Origin: JBFMCT01 sp046565765
GTDB lineage: Bacteria > Actinomycetota > Acidimicrobiia > Acidimicrobiales > AC-14
Reading direction: 5' to 3'
Length of the DNA: 64,000 nt
Assembly (NCBI GenBank): GCA_046565765.1
Contig: JBKHXX010000032.1
Coordinates: 62,001 to 126,000, forward strand
How positions within the stretch are numbered: position 1 is the stretch's first letter; each line of letters begins with the position of its first letter. Below are positions 50,947 to 60,869 of the stretch, one piece after another. The notes under the pieces are model-generated. The model did no database searches. It was not told the origin of the DNA and saw only the letters and a program-made list of their open reading frames with translations. Made by a program: the position numbers and the translations under genes.

Positions 50947-50988
50947 TCGGCGAGGAAGCTCCGCTTCCGAGCCGACGGGCTACGCCCG
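50947..50988 (-). terminator. Two adjacent hairpins at the end of the DUF2795 gene
   Basis: Hairpin 1: TCGGC-GA-GGAAGC (50947-50959), loop TCC, GCTTCC-GA-GCCGA (50963-50975), with tandem GA opposite GA inside the stem. Hairpin 2: CGGGC TAC GCCCG (50976-50988), overlapping the gene's last codons. No T-run. They may end minus-strand transcription before the pgsA-like gene. The rest of 50798-50946 shows only GC-rich sequence. Confidence 0.45.
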
Positions 50989-51393
50989 GCGTTCCTCCTT
51001 AGACCCGCCCAAGGCCTCCCAGACGGCCTCCGTGGTCTCGAACGACCGTCCGTCGGGCAGGGCCGTCAGCGAGTCGAGGATCCAGGTGGGGGCGTGCTGG
51101 CGCCGGGCGCTGGCCTCGAGGGCCTCCCGGTCGGCGGGGAAGACGGACGGTTCCAGATGGCGAGCGAGCTCGGCCCGCGCCTCGAGCTGGTCGTCGGTGG
51201 GCCAGTGCGGGTCGGCCTGGAGGCGGCCCCCGGTGAGCCGGGCGTCGGGGGTGGGGTCGCCGTCCGCCGGCCCCTCCTGCTCGCGGCCCTCATCGGCCCG
51301 GGACTCCACGGGGGCTCCCTGGAGCATCGACCGGGTGTCGTGCTCCAGCTGCTCGTCCAGGCGCGGGTTGTGTTTGTCGCTTGCTCGTTCCAC
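50980..51393 (-). CDS. DUF2795 protein
   Basis: A 137-residue soluble protein of the DUF2795 group, common and uncharacterised in actinobacteria. The family's N-terminus is VERASDKHNPRLDEQLEHDT. The C-terminal module holds RRQHAPTWILDSLTALPDG and RSFETTEAVWEALGG, in the usual wing-like arrangement. The middle is acidic and Pro/Gly-rich. GTG start chosen by the family pattern. It is divergent from the sigma factor gene with a 92-bp gap. Confidence 0.8.
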   Translation of the reverse strand: MERASDKHNPRLDEQLEHDTRSMLQGAPVESRADEGREQEGPADGDPTPDARLTGGRLQADPHWPTDDQLEARAELARHLEPSVFPADREALEASARRQHAPTWILDSLTALPDGRSFETTEAVWEALGGSKEERRA

Positions 51394-51485
51394 GAGTGGG
51401 TAGATACCCGGCACGGGAAGCAACCACGCAAGTCCGACGTTGTGCTGATGTCAGGCCAACCCACGGATCGCGGGGGGACGGAAAC

Positions 51486-52439
51486 GTGCGGATGCAGGAC
51501 CCGATGACGGTGAAGGCGGCCGGAGAGGACGAGCTCGTCCGCCTGTACCTGAAGGACGTCGGCCGCCACGACCTGCTCACCAAGGCCGACGAGACGCGCC
51601 TCGGCCAGGCCGTGCTCGACGGGCGGGAGGCCGCTGAGCGGCTATGCCGCCACGGAGAGCGGCTGACGGCGGAGGAGCGGGCCGAGCTGGAGGCCAAGGT
51701 GACCGAGGGCCAGCGGGCGGCCGACGAGTTCGTCAAGGCCAACCTGCGCCTCGTGGTCTCCGTGGCCAAGAAGTACTCGGGGTCGTCGGGCATGTCGTTG
51801 CTCGACCTGGTGCAGGAGGGCAACGTCGGCCTCATGCACGCCGTCGAGCGCTTCGACGTGCGCCGAGGCTTCCGCTTCTCCACCTACGGCACGTGGTGGA
51901 TCCGCCAGGCCATCTCCCGGGCCATCGCCAACAACGGGCGCACCATCCGCCTGCCGGTCCAGGCGGGCGCCCTCGTCGGCAAGATCCGCCGGGCCGCGGC
52001 CGACTTCGAGTCCGAGCACGGCCGCCGGCCCACCATCGACGAGCTGGCCGACCTCGCCGGTCTCACCGAGGCCAAGGTGCGCGAGGCGCTCACCTTCCCC
52101 CTCGAGATGACGTCCATGTCGGAGTCGCACGGCCCCGAGGGCGACACCGAGGTGGGCGACGTCCTCCCCGACACGGAGGCGTCCTCCCCCTTCGACCTGG
52201 TGGCGGCTCAGATGCTCCCCGACCAGATCAACCGGCTGCTCGACGTGCTCACCGAGCGGGAGAAGCGGGTCGTGTTCCTGCGCTACGGGCTCGACCGCGG
52301 CAAGCCCCGCACCCTCGACGAGGTCGGCGCCCTGTTCCGGCTCAGCCGCGAGCAGATCCGCCAGATCGAGCGCCGGGCCCTGCTCAAGCTGCGCGAGAGC
52401 TCCGACCGCACCGGCGCCCGGGAGCTGCTGGCCGGCTGA
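51486..52439 (+). CDS. Group 2-like sigma-70 factor
   Basis: A 317-residue sigma-70 family factor of the SigB/HrdB type. Region 1.2 begins DELVRLYLKDVGRHDLLTKADE. Region 2 holds NLRLVVSVAKKYSGSSGMSL, LLDLVQEGNVGLMHAVERFD and FRFSTYGTWWIRQAISRAIA. Region 3 follows, then region 4.2 RLSREQIRQIERRALLKLRE. It lacks the long region 1.1 of primary sigma factors, so it is probably an alternative, stress or stationary-phase factor. GTG start after GGGGGGACGG; ATG 51492 is an alternative. Confidence 0.87.
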   Translation: MRMQDPMTVKAAGEDELVRLYLKDVGRHDLLTKADETRLGQAVLDGREAAERLCRHGERLTAEERAELEAKVTEGQRAADEFVKANLRLVVSVAKKYSGSSGMSLLDLVQEGNVGLMHAVERFDVRRGFRFSTYGTWWIRQAISRAIANNGRTIRLPVQAGALVGKIRRAAADFESEHGRRPTIDELADLAGLTEAKVREALTFPLEMTSMSESHGPEGDTEVGDVLPDTEASSPFDLVAAQMLPDQINRLLDVLTEREKRVVFLRYGLDRGKPRTLDEVGALFRLSREQIRQIERRALLKLRESSDRTGARELLAG

Positions 52440-52468
52440 AGGCGAGCGGTCCGCCGCACCGGCGGCCG

Positions 52469-52474
52469 TACGAT
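52469..52474 (+). promoter_or_regulatory. TANNNT box of leaderless glnS promoter
   Basis: TACGAT ends 6 bp before the GTG start of glnS, and no ribosome-binding site is present. One of the clearest leaderless layouts in the window. Confidence 0.55.
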
Positions 52475-52480
52475 GGCCCG

Positions 52481-54757
<2,277 letters not shown>

Positions 54758-54764
54758 GCCCCGG

Positions 54765-55448
54765 CTAGATCTCCTCGGCGGGGAAGCGGGCCTGGATGTC
54801 GGTGATGAGGCGGTGGACGGTCTCGTTCAGCTCGTTGTCGGAGCGGGTCTCCTCCACCAGGTCGGCGGCCAGGGCGCCCAGCTCGGGCCAGCTGATCCAA
54901 CCCAGGGCCCCGTCCAGCAGCTCGAAGGCGGTCCTGCCCTCGTGCAGTTCGACGTCGGTGGCCTGCTCCAGCCGCTCCCGGAGGTCGTAGCTGTCGGGCG
55001 GCGCCACCACGACCAGGCCGGCCTCCCGGCCTTCGTGCAACGAGCCGTCGAGGGCGGCCATGGCCGCCGCCCGCAGCTGCTCGAGCGACACGCCGGCGTC
55101 GAACGTGCAGGCCAGGACCACGTAGGCGGCCGGCCCCACCAGGGCCACGTCGCACATGTCGTCCCCGGGCAGGTCGGTGGCCCACGGCACGACCGCACCG
55201 CCGTCCCACTCCACCACGGCCAGGCGGCTCCCCTCGCCGCAGGCGATCTCCAGCAGCCGGGGGGCCCACGCCTCGGTGTTCCACAGGGCGAGCGTGCGCA
55301 AGGCGTTCCAGGCCAGGCGGTCGGGCCGCGCCGGGTCGGCCACCGCCGCCATCCGGCCGTCGGTCAGGGCCGGGTCGTCGGCGTCCATCAGCCACTCCTG
55401 CCGGTCGGCCCGCTCGGGCCCGGGCAGGTCAGTCACAGGCTGGTCCAT
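54765..55448 (-). CDS. Soluble protein of unknown function
   Basis: A 227-residue soluble, acidic protein with no recognised family. It alternates strands and helices (AWNALRTLALWNTEAWAPRL, RLAVVEWDGGAVVPWATDLP) and ends in a helical segment DNELNETVHRLITDIQ. No signal peptide or membrane helix. The first 20 bp overlap the end of the phosphoesterase gene upstream on the same strand, so it is probably the last gene of that operon. ATG start. Confidence 0.65.
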   Translation of the reverse strand: MDQPVTDLPGPERADRQEWLMDADDPALTDGRMAAVADPARPDRLAWNALRTLALWNTEAWAPRLLEIACGEGSRLAVVEWDGGAVVPWATDLPGDDMCDVALVGPAAYVVLACTFDAGVSLEQLRAAAMAALDGSLHEGREAGLVVVAPPDSYDLRERLEQATDVELHEGRTAFELLDGALGWISWPELGALAADLVEETRSDNELNETVHRLITDIQARFPAEEI

Positions 55449-56163
55449 CGGGCCCTCCCAGGCAGTAGACGTGGTAGGCGTGCTTGATCACGGGTTGGGC
55501 CACATTACGGACGTGCACGCCGCCCGGCGTCATCCCCTTCTCCACGCCGGCGTGGGCGTGGCCGTGGACGACGAGATCGGCGCCCACCCGGTCGATGGCC
55601 TCGGCCAGCAGGTAGCTGCCCAGGAAGGGGTAGATCTCGAGCCGCTCGCCCCGCAGGGTGTCCTCCACCGGCGAGTAGTGGAGCAGGGCGATGCGGACGT
55701 CGGTGTCCAGCGCCCCCAGAGCCGAGCCCAGGCGCTCGGCCAGGCCTCGGGTGTGGCCGATGAACGCCTTCATCTGGGGCTCGCCGAAGTCGGTGGCGCA
55801 GGCGCCCGCGAACCCGCCGCCGAACCCCTTGGACCCGGCCACGCCCACGGTCGCGCCGTTCACCGCCACGACCGTCGACTCCCCCTCCAGCACGCAGATC
55901 CCCGCCTCCAGAAGCTGGCCCGTGATGCGGTCGCCGGAGTCGGAGTGGTGGTCGTGGTTGCCGAGGACGGCGACGGTGGGCACGCCCAGGTCGCGCACCT
56001 CGTCCACCAGCACCGCCGCCTCGGCCGGGTCGCCGTGGCGCGTCAGGTCGCCGGCCAGCAGCAGCACGTCGGCCCGCTCGCTCACGTGCTCGAAGTGGGG
56101 GCGGAGGCACCCCCCCGAGTCGAGCCCGGCGTGGACGTCGCCCACCGCCGCCACCCGGATCAC
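55429..56163 (-). CDS. Calcineurin-like metallophosphoesterase
   Basis: A 244-residue enzyme with all metallophosphoesterase motifs in order: GDVHAG, LLLAGDLTRHGDP, GNHDHHSD, LLHYSP and VVHGHAHAGVEKG. These bind two metals and would hydrolyse a phosphodiester or phosphomonoester; substrate unknown. No signal peptide, so cytoplasmic. GTG start overlaps the BON-domain gene stop by 4 bp (GTGA). Part of the run 57094 to 54765 on the minus strand. Confidence 0.87.
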   Translation of the reverse strand: MIRVAAVGDVHAGLDSGGCLRPHFEHVSERADVLLLAGDLTRHGDPAEAAVLVDEVRDLGVPTVAVLGNHDHHSDSGDRITGQLLEAGICVLEGESTVVAVNGATVGVAGSKGFGGGFAGACATDFGEPQMKAFIGHTRGLAERLGSALGALDTDVRIALLHYSPVEDTLRGERLEIYPFLGSYLLAEAIDRVGADLVVHGHAHAGVEKGMTPGGVHVRNVAQPVIKHAYHVYCLGGPDGPACD

Positions 56164-56423
56164 GCCAGCTGCTCCCGCGTGTCGACCTCGGTCAGCGTCG
56201 CCACGGTGACCCCGTTGTGGAGCGTGCGCCCTTCCAGCAGCGGCTCGACCACCTCGCTCACCGCCTCCTTGCGCGCCGCGGTGGCCACGTCGCCCGTCAG
56301 CAGCACGGCGTCGCCGCTGACGGTGACCGAGATGCCCAGCTCGGCCACCCGGGGGTCGTGGGCCAGGGCCTCCCGCACGCGCTCGACGAGGTAGGCGGCG
56401 GGCTCGGGTGCGCCACCCGTCAT
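56160..56423 (-). CDS. Single BON-domain protein
   Basis: An 87-residue protein that is essentially one BON domain: LVERVREALAHDPRVAELGI, then VSGDAVLLTGDVATAARKE and the conserved Gly, ending VEPLLEGRTLHNGVTVATLT. BON domains bind membranes or other proteins; here there is no signal peptide, so it acts in the cytoplasm. ATGA overlap with the nucleotidyltransferase gene and GTGA overlap with the phosphoesterase suggest a three-protein unit. Confidence 0.8.
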   Translation of the reverse strand: MTGGAPEPAAYLVERVREALAHDPRVAELGISVTVSGDAVLLTGDVATAARKEAVSEVVEPLLEGRTLHNGVTVATLTEVDTREQLA

Positions 56424-57094
56424 GCGAACACCGCGTCGAACAGCTCTCGTACCGGCGTGGCCGGCACCACCAGGTCGTTGGACTGGGCGTAGAGCATGAG
56501 GCTCAGCACCCGGCGGGCGCCGTGGCGGCGGGCCCGGCGCACCACGTAGTCCCAGTCGAGGTCGCAGCGGGAGATGATGGCCAGGGCGTCGTGCCAGTGG
56601 CGCGGCATGTGCTCGTCGTGCACCACCGCCTTGACCACCAGCAGGTCTTCGGCGGCCATGACGCAGACGTGCAGGCCCATGAACTCCTCGCGGCCGGCCC
56701 GCTCGAGCATCTCCTCGTCGAGGAGGATGCCGCCCAGCGACTTGAAGATGACGTCGACCAGGATCTCGTGCTTGAACGCCTTGTAGAGCCAGTCGGGGTA
56801 CGTCGTCTCGGTGCGGAACCCGGCCGCCCCGAGGGCCCGCAGCACCCTGCCCGCGTCTTCGGGGCGGACGAACACGTCGATGTCGTGGGTCCACCGGGGA
56901 CGGCCGTGGGTGGCGGCGCCGATGCCTCCCATGAACACGTAGGGCACCTGCTCGCTCTCGAGCACGGCGACGGTGTCGGCCAGGACCTGCTCGAACAGCT
57001 CGTCGGTGGCCGGGCTGTCGGCCGAGGTGGCCTCCCGGAAGTTGCTGCCGGGCGCCTGGGCCGGCTGGTCGGGCACCGTGCTGACGTCGGTCAC
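56420..57094 (-). CDS. Nucleotidyltransferase-fold protein
   Basis: A 224-residue protein with a Pol-beta-type nucleotidyltransferase core: VPYVFMGGIGAATHG followed by WTHDIDVFVRPEDAG (the D-x-D metal pair), and later HEILVDVIFKSLGGIL with a third Asp. C-terminal helices follow. The type is that of DUF2204/AbiEii-like or aminoglycoside nucleotidyltransferases. No antitoxin-like gene adjoins, so a toxin-antitoxin role is unsupported. GTG start; ATGA overlap with the BON gene. Confidence 0.78.
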   Translation of the reverse strand: MTDVSTVPDQPAQAPGSNFREATSADSPATDELFEQVLADTVAVLESEQVPYVFMGGIGAATHGRPRWTHDIDVFVRPEDAGRVLRALGAAGFRTETTYPDWLYKAFKHEILVDVIFKSLGGILLDEEMLERAGREEFMGLHVCVMAAEDLLVVKAVVHDEHMPRHWHDALAIISRCDLDWDYVVRRARRHGARRVLSLMLYAQSNDLVVPATPVRELFDAVFA

Positions 57095-57154
57095 GGCTGG
57101 CTTCTACCCGGGCGGCCACGGGTGAGAACGTGCCCGGGGTGCTAGGAAGGAGGT

Positions 57155-57337
57155 GTGAGCGACGCGTCTGACGCCGATCGGCAAGAGCAGGAACAGCCCG
57201 CCGTCCCCGACCAAGAGGTCGACGACGTGGTCGCCGCGGTGGCGGCGCCGGGGCTCGAGCCGGAGGCCCCGGTCGCCGACGTCATCGAGCAACGCCTTCC
57301 CGTGCCGGGTGCCGAGGAGGACTACGAGGCGCCCTGA
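57155..57337 (+). CDS. Small acidic protein, unknown function
   Basis: A 60-residue acidic protein (MSDASDADRQEQEQPAVPDQ at the start; ends EEDYEAP), likely disordered. It resembles the other small acidic protein at 38661 only in composition. GTG start directly behind AAGGAGG, a strong ribosome site though the spacing is short. It lies between divergent and convergent genes and could be regulatory. No family recognised. Confidence 0.5.
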   Translation: MSDASDADRQEQEQPAVPDQEVDDVVAAVAAPGLEPEAPVADVIEQRLPVPGAEEDYEAP

Positions 57338-57371
57338 CCGTCGCCGGTAGCGACGTCGGACGCCCGGCGGG

Positions 57372-57692
57372 TCAGCTGCTGGCCTTGGTCGCCTTCTTCG
57401 TCGTGCGCTTGGCCTTGGTGGCCCCGTTGGCGGCGCCGTCGGCCACCTCGCGGCGGGCCGGCTCGCTGTGGTCGTGCACGTGGGCCTCGCCCTCGTGCTC
57501 ACGGTCGAAGTCCTCGTGGGGGTAATGGCTGTGCCTGAGCGCGGCGTGGTCGTGCTCGTGCTCGTGGTAGGAGCTGAGGTGCTCGAACCCTCCCGTCATC
57601 TCCCGGTGGTTGTGCGTGACGTGGTAGTGCCCGTGGGAGTGGGCCACCGCCTCGTGCGAGTGCTCTTCCCAGTGGTCCGAGGCCTCGGCCAT
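57372..57692 (-). CDS. Histidine-rich small protein, probable metal binding
   Basis: A 106-residue soluble protein with 21 histidines in its first 85 residues, many as H-x-H or H-E-H (HSHEAVAHSHGHYHVTHNH, YHEHEHDHAALRHSHYPHE). The last 25 residues are Lys/Ala/Thr-rich (KAKRTTKKATKASS), histone-tail-like and possibly DNA-binding. Nickel, zinc or copper storage or buffering is inferred from the His content alone. ATG start with AAGGAGGGCGG upstream. No export signal. Confidence 0.65.
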   Translation of the reverse strand: MAEASDHWEEHSHEAVAHSHGHYHVTHNHREMTGGFEHLSSYHEHEHDHAALRHSHYPHEDFDREHEGEAHVHDHSEPARREVADGAANGATKAKRTTKKATKASS

Positions 57693-57754
57693 ACCGCCCT
57701 CCTTGGTGGTCCGGGCCGGCGGGTGGCTGCCCTCCGGCGGTCTGCCAGAGCTAC

Positions 57755-58459
57755 CTACCCGTTCCCCCCTGGTGCCGAATCTGGCTCGAACCGGTACCCC
57801 GCGCCCCGCACCGTCACGATCCAGCACGGCTTGTCGGGGTCCCGCTCGATCCGGCGCCGGACCCGCCTCACGTGCTCGGTGACCGTGCCCGGGTCCTGCC
57901 ACTCCCCCGACGAGCTCCACACCTGGTCCAGCAGCTGCTCGCGTGAGAACACCTGGCGGGGCGAGGCGGCGAGGAAGGCGAGCAGGTCGAACTCGCGGGC
58001 CGGCATCTCGACCAGGCGGCCGTCGACGCGCACCTCACGGCTGGCGAGGTCGAGCTCGAGGCCGCCGAACGACAGCCGGCTGCGGTTCGCCGGCGCGGAC
58101 GATCGCCGGAGGACGGTGGCGATCCGGGCCGACAGCTCGGCCGGCGAGAACGGCTTGACCACGTAGTCGTCCGCCCCCAGGCGGAGCCCGACCACCCGGT
58201 CGGCCTCGTCGCCCCGGGCGGTGAGCAGGATGATCGGCACGTCGCTGCGGCGGCGCAGGGTGGCCAGCAGGTCGAGCCCGTCCTGGCCCGGCATCATCAC
58301 GTCGAGCAGCACGAGGTCGGGCGGGCGGGCGTCGATCCGCTCGAGGGCGGCCCGTGCGTCTCCCGCCTCCTCCACCAGGTACCCCTCCATGGTGAGGAGG
58401 CGGGTGAGCAGCGTCCGTATCGGCTCCTCGTCGTCCACCACCAGCACGCGCCGGCTCAT
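57755..58459 (-). CDS. OmpR-family response regulator, orphan
   Basis: A 234-residue two-component regulator. The receiver domain is intact: VVDDEEPIR (acidic pocket), phospho-Asp in VLLDVMMPGQDG, ILLTARG and DYVVKPFSPAEL. The winged HTH DNA-binding domain (about 125-225) ends in the usual RRRIERDPDKPCWIVTVRGAGYRF. No histidine kinase gene is within the window, so its partner must be encoded elsewhere. The ATG chosen begins the receiver domain. Confidence 0.9.
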   Translation of the reverse strand: MSRRVLVVDDEEPIRTLLTRLLTMEGYLVEEAGDARAALERIDARPPDLVLLDVMMPGQDGLDLLATLRRRSDVPIILLTARGDEADRVVGLRLGADDYVVKPFSPAELSARIATVLRRSSAPANRSRLSFGGLELDLASREVRVDGRLVEMPAREFDLLAFLAASPRQVFSREQLLDQVWSSSGEWQDPGTVTEHVRRVRRRIERDPDKPCWIVTVRGAGYRFEPDSAPGGNG

Positions 58460-58711
58460 GTCGCGGCCAGCGTACGGCGCGCCTGCGATCTCCAAGGGGG
58501 ATCACGCCGGAAACCGACGGGATCTTCCTTCGGGGACACAGTTGGGCGGTTGTTGATCCGGCGTAGGGGGCGTGGCGATGTGGCCGCCCCACACTGCTCG
58601 GCGTAGGGGCGATCGAGACCGGGGTGCGGTGTTCCACCACTCCCACGCTCCTCGCTGCATCCCGGTCCCGTTCGGGCAACATTCCGCCGAGGGACTTGTA
58701 GGGGGCCCCAG
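58460..58711. other. Intergenic region with a 40-bp-spaced direct repeat
   Basis: The widest gap in the window (252 bp), between the divergent response regulator and surface protein genes. GGCGTAGGGG occurs at 58560-58569 and again at 58600-58609, exactly 40 bp apart. These could be response-regulator sites, but nothing else supports that. No RNA gene is visible. Confidence 0.4.
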
Positions 58712-59644
58712 ATGGCGTTCACGTTCAAGGGCGGGCGCCTGGGCGCCGCCCTCATGGCCGCCGGCATCGTCACCACGCTGTCCGGTCTCGCGGTGGGGCC
58801 GGCCGTGGCCAGCGGCGAGTCGACGACCGTCACGCTCACGTCGCCCGTCGACGGGACGAGCACCACGTTCACGTGGTCGTACGTCTTCGACCAGAACGAG
58901 GGCCACGAGCTGTCCAACATCGCCATCCGGTTCTGCTCTCAGGCCATCCTCGACTCGGTAGTCTCGGCCTCGCCCAGCGCCGAGATCTTCAAGGACGTCG
59001 ACGTCCCCGGCGGCCACACCGGGTTCGGGCCCGGGATCAAGTTCGGGGTGACCGACCCCACCGGCACCCTGTCGGTCACGTTCGACACCGCCCACCCGTT
59101 CGGAGCCGGCGGCGTGTTCGTCCAGTCCCACTCGGGCGACGGCCAGGAGGGCGACACCGTCACGTCGGGCGTCGGGCCGCTGTGCGACCCGGGCACGACG
59201 ACCACCGTCCCCGCCACGACCACGACCACCGTGCCCGCCACGACCACGACCACCGTCCCCGCCACGACGACGACCACCGTTGTCGCCACGACCACGACCA
59301 CCGTCCGGGCGACGACGACCACGCTCCCGGCCCCCACCACGACCACGATCGGCGGGGGCGGTGGCAGCACGACGACGACGACGACCGTGCCCGCCACCAC
59401 CACGACCGCCCCCGCCACGACCACCACGACCGTGCCGGCCTCGACCACGACCAGCCCACCCCCCACGGCCGCGGTGCTGGGGTCGGTGGAGTTCAACGAC
59501 GACCTGGCCCCGTCGCTGGGAGCCGGTGGACTGGCCAAGACGGGGTCGTCAGGTACTCCCGTGCTGGTCGGCCTCGGGATGCTGCTGATGACGATCGGCG
59601 TCTGCCTGGTTGTCGCGGAACGCCTCATTCCCCGATTCGATTGA
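58712..59644 (+). CDS. Thr/Pro-repeat surface protein with sortase-like LAKTG tail
   Basis: A 310-residue exported protein. The signal peptide ends about residue 34 (VGPAVASG). A beta-rich domain of about 115 residues contains two Cys (RFCSQ, PLCDP). Residues about 162-250 are a TTTTTVPA-type repeat, likely a stiff, possibly glycosylated stalk. The C-terminus GLAKTGSSG, hydrophobic helix, RLIPRF has the layout of a cell-wall sorting signal with LAKTG in place of LPxTG. Sortase anchoring is inferred. ATG start after AGGGGG. Confidence 0.75.
   Translation: MAFTFKGGRLGAALMAAGIVTTLSGLAVGPAVASGESTTVTLTSPVDGTSTTFTWSYVFDQNEGHELSNIAIRFCSQAILDSVVSASPSAEIFKDVDVPGGHTGFGPGIKFGVTDPTGTLSVTFDTAHPFGAGGVFVQSHSGDGQEGDTVTSGVGPLCDPGTTTTVPATTTTTVPATTTTTVPATTTTTVVATTTTTVRATTTTLPAPTTTTIGGGGGSTTTTTTVPATTTTAPATTTTTVPASTTTSPPPTAAVLGSVEFNDDLAPSLGAGGLAKTGSSGTPVLVGLGMLLMTIGVCLVVAERLIPRFD
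59195..59456 (+). repeat. Tandem repeat coding for TTTTTVPA
   Basis: Six or more imperfect copies of an about 24-bp unit (ACGACCACCGT-CCCGCC and variants) encode a Thr-rich stalk. Copy number is likely to vary between strains by slippage. Confidence 0.8.
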
Positions 59645-59669
59645 CACCAAGACCTGGCAGTCGCCAGGT
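59641..59669. promoter_or_regulatory. Promoter region and operator-like palindrome of the molybdenum locus
   Basis: TTGACA (59641-59646) overlaps the preceding stop codon. A perfect inverted repeat ACCTGGC (59652-59658) / GCCAGGT (59663-59669) with spacer AGTC follows, 21 bp before the HTH-TOBE start. It is a natural site for autoregulation by that protein; no clear -10 is seen. Confidence 0.5.
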
Positions 59670-59690
59670 TCTGGGGCAAGAATGCCGGCA

Positions 59691-60083
59691 ATGGCGAGCT
59701 ATCGACTGGGGGACGCGGCCGCCGCCCTGGGCGTGAGCGTCGACACCCTCCGGCGGTGGGTGGACGCGGGGAAGGTGCCGTCGTCCCGCACGTCCGGCGG
59801 CCAGCGCGTCCTCGACGGGCCGGCCCTGGCCGAGCTGGCCCTGGCCCGCTCCGGGCGGGTGCCCGACGAGCACGCCGGCCACAGCGCCCGCAACCGCCTC
59901 CCCGGCGTCGTCACCCGCGTGACGCGGGACGGGCTGATGGCCCAGGTCGAGCTCCAGTGCGGACCTCACCGCATCGTCGCCGTGGTCACCCGGGAAGCGG
60001 CCGACGAGTTGGGGCTGGAACCCGGCGTGTTGAGCGTGGCGTCGATCAAGTCCACCTCGGTCACCCTCGACCGGCCCGCCTGA
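59691..60083 (+). CDS. HTH-TOBE molybdate-responsive regulator
   Basis: A 130-residue protein. Residues 4-50 are a MerR/excisionase-type HTH (SYRLGDAAAALGVSVDTLRR, WVDAGKVPSSRTSGGQRVLD). Residues about 65-130 are a TOBE/Mop domain (NRLPGVVTRVTRDGLMAQVE, LGLEPGVLSVASIKSTSVTL), which binds molybdate or tungstate. It is built differently from E. coli ModE but would do the same job: sense molybdate and regulate modABC three bases downstream. ATG 59691 is chosen; ATG 59682 is three codons earlier. Confidence 0.85.
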   Translation: MASYRLGDAAAALGVSVDTLRRWVDAGKVPSSRTSGGQRVLDGPALAELALARSGRVPDEHAGHSARNRLPGVVTRVTRDGLMAQVELQCGPHRIVAVVTREAADELGLEPGVLSVASIKSTSVTLDRPA

Positions 60084-60086
60084 GCG

Positions 60087-60869
60087 GTGGGACGCCCCCG
60101 CCGGTTCCCCGCCTCCGCCCTCCTGGCGGTCGCCGCCACCGCCCTGGCCGCTTGTGGCGGCGGCGACAGCCCGGCCGGCACCTCCGGCGACGGCCTTCGC
60201 GGCAACCTCATCGTGCTGGCCGCCGCCTCGCTCACCGAGGCGTTCGACGAGATCGGCGAGCGGTTCGAGGCGGCCCACCCGGGGGTGGAGGTGACGTTCA
60301 GCTACGACGCCTCCTCCGCCCTGGCTCAGCAGGTCCTGTCCGGCGCCCCCGCCGACGTGCTCGCCACCGCCGACGAGGTGACCATGCACCAGGCGGTGGG
60401 CGGTTCGGTCGTCGACCCGCCCGCCGTCTTCGCCCGCAACCGGCTGGCGGTCGTGGTGGGGGCGGGAAATCCCGAGGGCATCCGCTCCCTCGCCGACCTC
60501 GCCCGGCCCGGCCTGGTCGTCGTGCTGTGCGCCGAGCAGGTGCCGTGCGGGCGGTTCAGCAACCAGGTCCTGGAACGGGCCGGGGTGCGCGCCCAGCCCC
60601 GGTCGTTCGAGGCCAACGTCAAGGGCGTGGTGTCGAAGGTCGTGCTGGGGGAGGCCGATGCCGGCATCGCCTACTTGACCGACGCCCGTGCCGCGGGCCG
60701 CCGGGTGGAGGCCGTGCCCATCCCCGACGCCCAGAACGTCGTGGCCGCCTATCCCGTGGCGGTGGTCAGCAGCGCTCCCAACCGGGCGGCGGCCACCGCC
60801 TTCGTGGCCTACGTCCGCTCCCCCGACGGCCAGTCGGCACTGGAGTCGTTCGGCTTCGAGCCGGCGTGA
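60087..60869 (+). CDS. modA: Molybdate ABC transporter substrate-binding lipoprotein
   Basis: A 260-residue ModA. The signal peptide ends ALAACGGG (lipobox). LIVLAAASLTEAFDEIG holds the oxyanion-binding Ser near the N-terminus; YDASSALAQQVLSGAPADVL has the second site; EANVKGVVSKVVLGEADAGI and TDA complete the fold. It binds molybdate or tungstate outside the membrane. GTG start 3 bp after the regulator; GTGA overlap with modB. Confidence 0.93.
   Translation: MGRPRRFPASALLAVAATALAACGGGDSPAGTSGDGLRGNLIVLAAASLTEAFDEIGERFEAAHPGVEVTFSYDASSALAQQVLSGAPADVLATADEVTMHQAVGGSVVDPPAVFARNRLAVVVGAGNPEGIRSLADLARPGLVVVLCAEQVPCGRFSNQVLERAGVRAQPRSFEANVKGVVSKVVLGEADAGIAYLTDARAAGRRVEAVPIPDAQNVVAAYPVAVVSSAPNRAAATAFVAYVRSPDGQSALESFGFEPA

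Noticed and set aside
47625..51002. A plus-strand frame of over 1,100 codons opposite the GMPP-like gene
   Set aside because: Mirror of the coding strand's third-position GC bias; no recognisable protein feature.
56420..57094. AbiEii-type toxin of a toxin-antitoxin pair
   Set aside because: The neighbours are a BON protein and a phosphoesterase; no antitoxin-like HTH gene is adjacent.
59195..59456. Possible CRISPR-like repeats
   Set aside because: The units are directly adjacent, without spacers, and are in frame coding TTTTTVPA.
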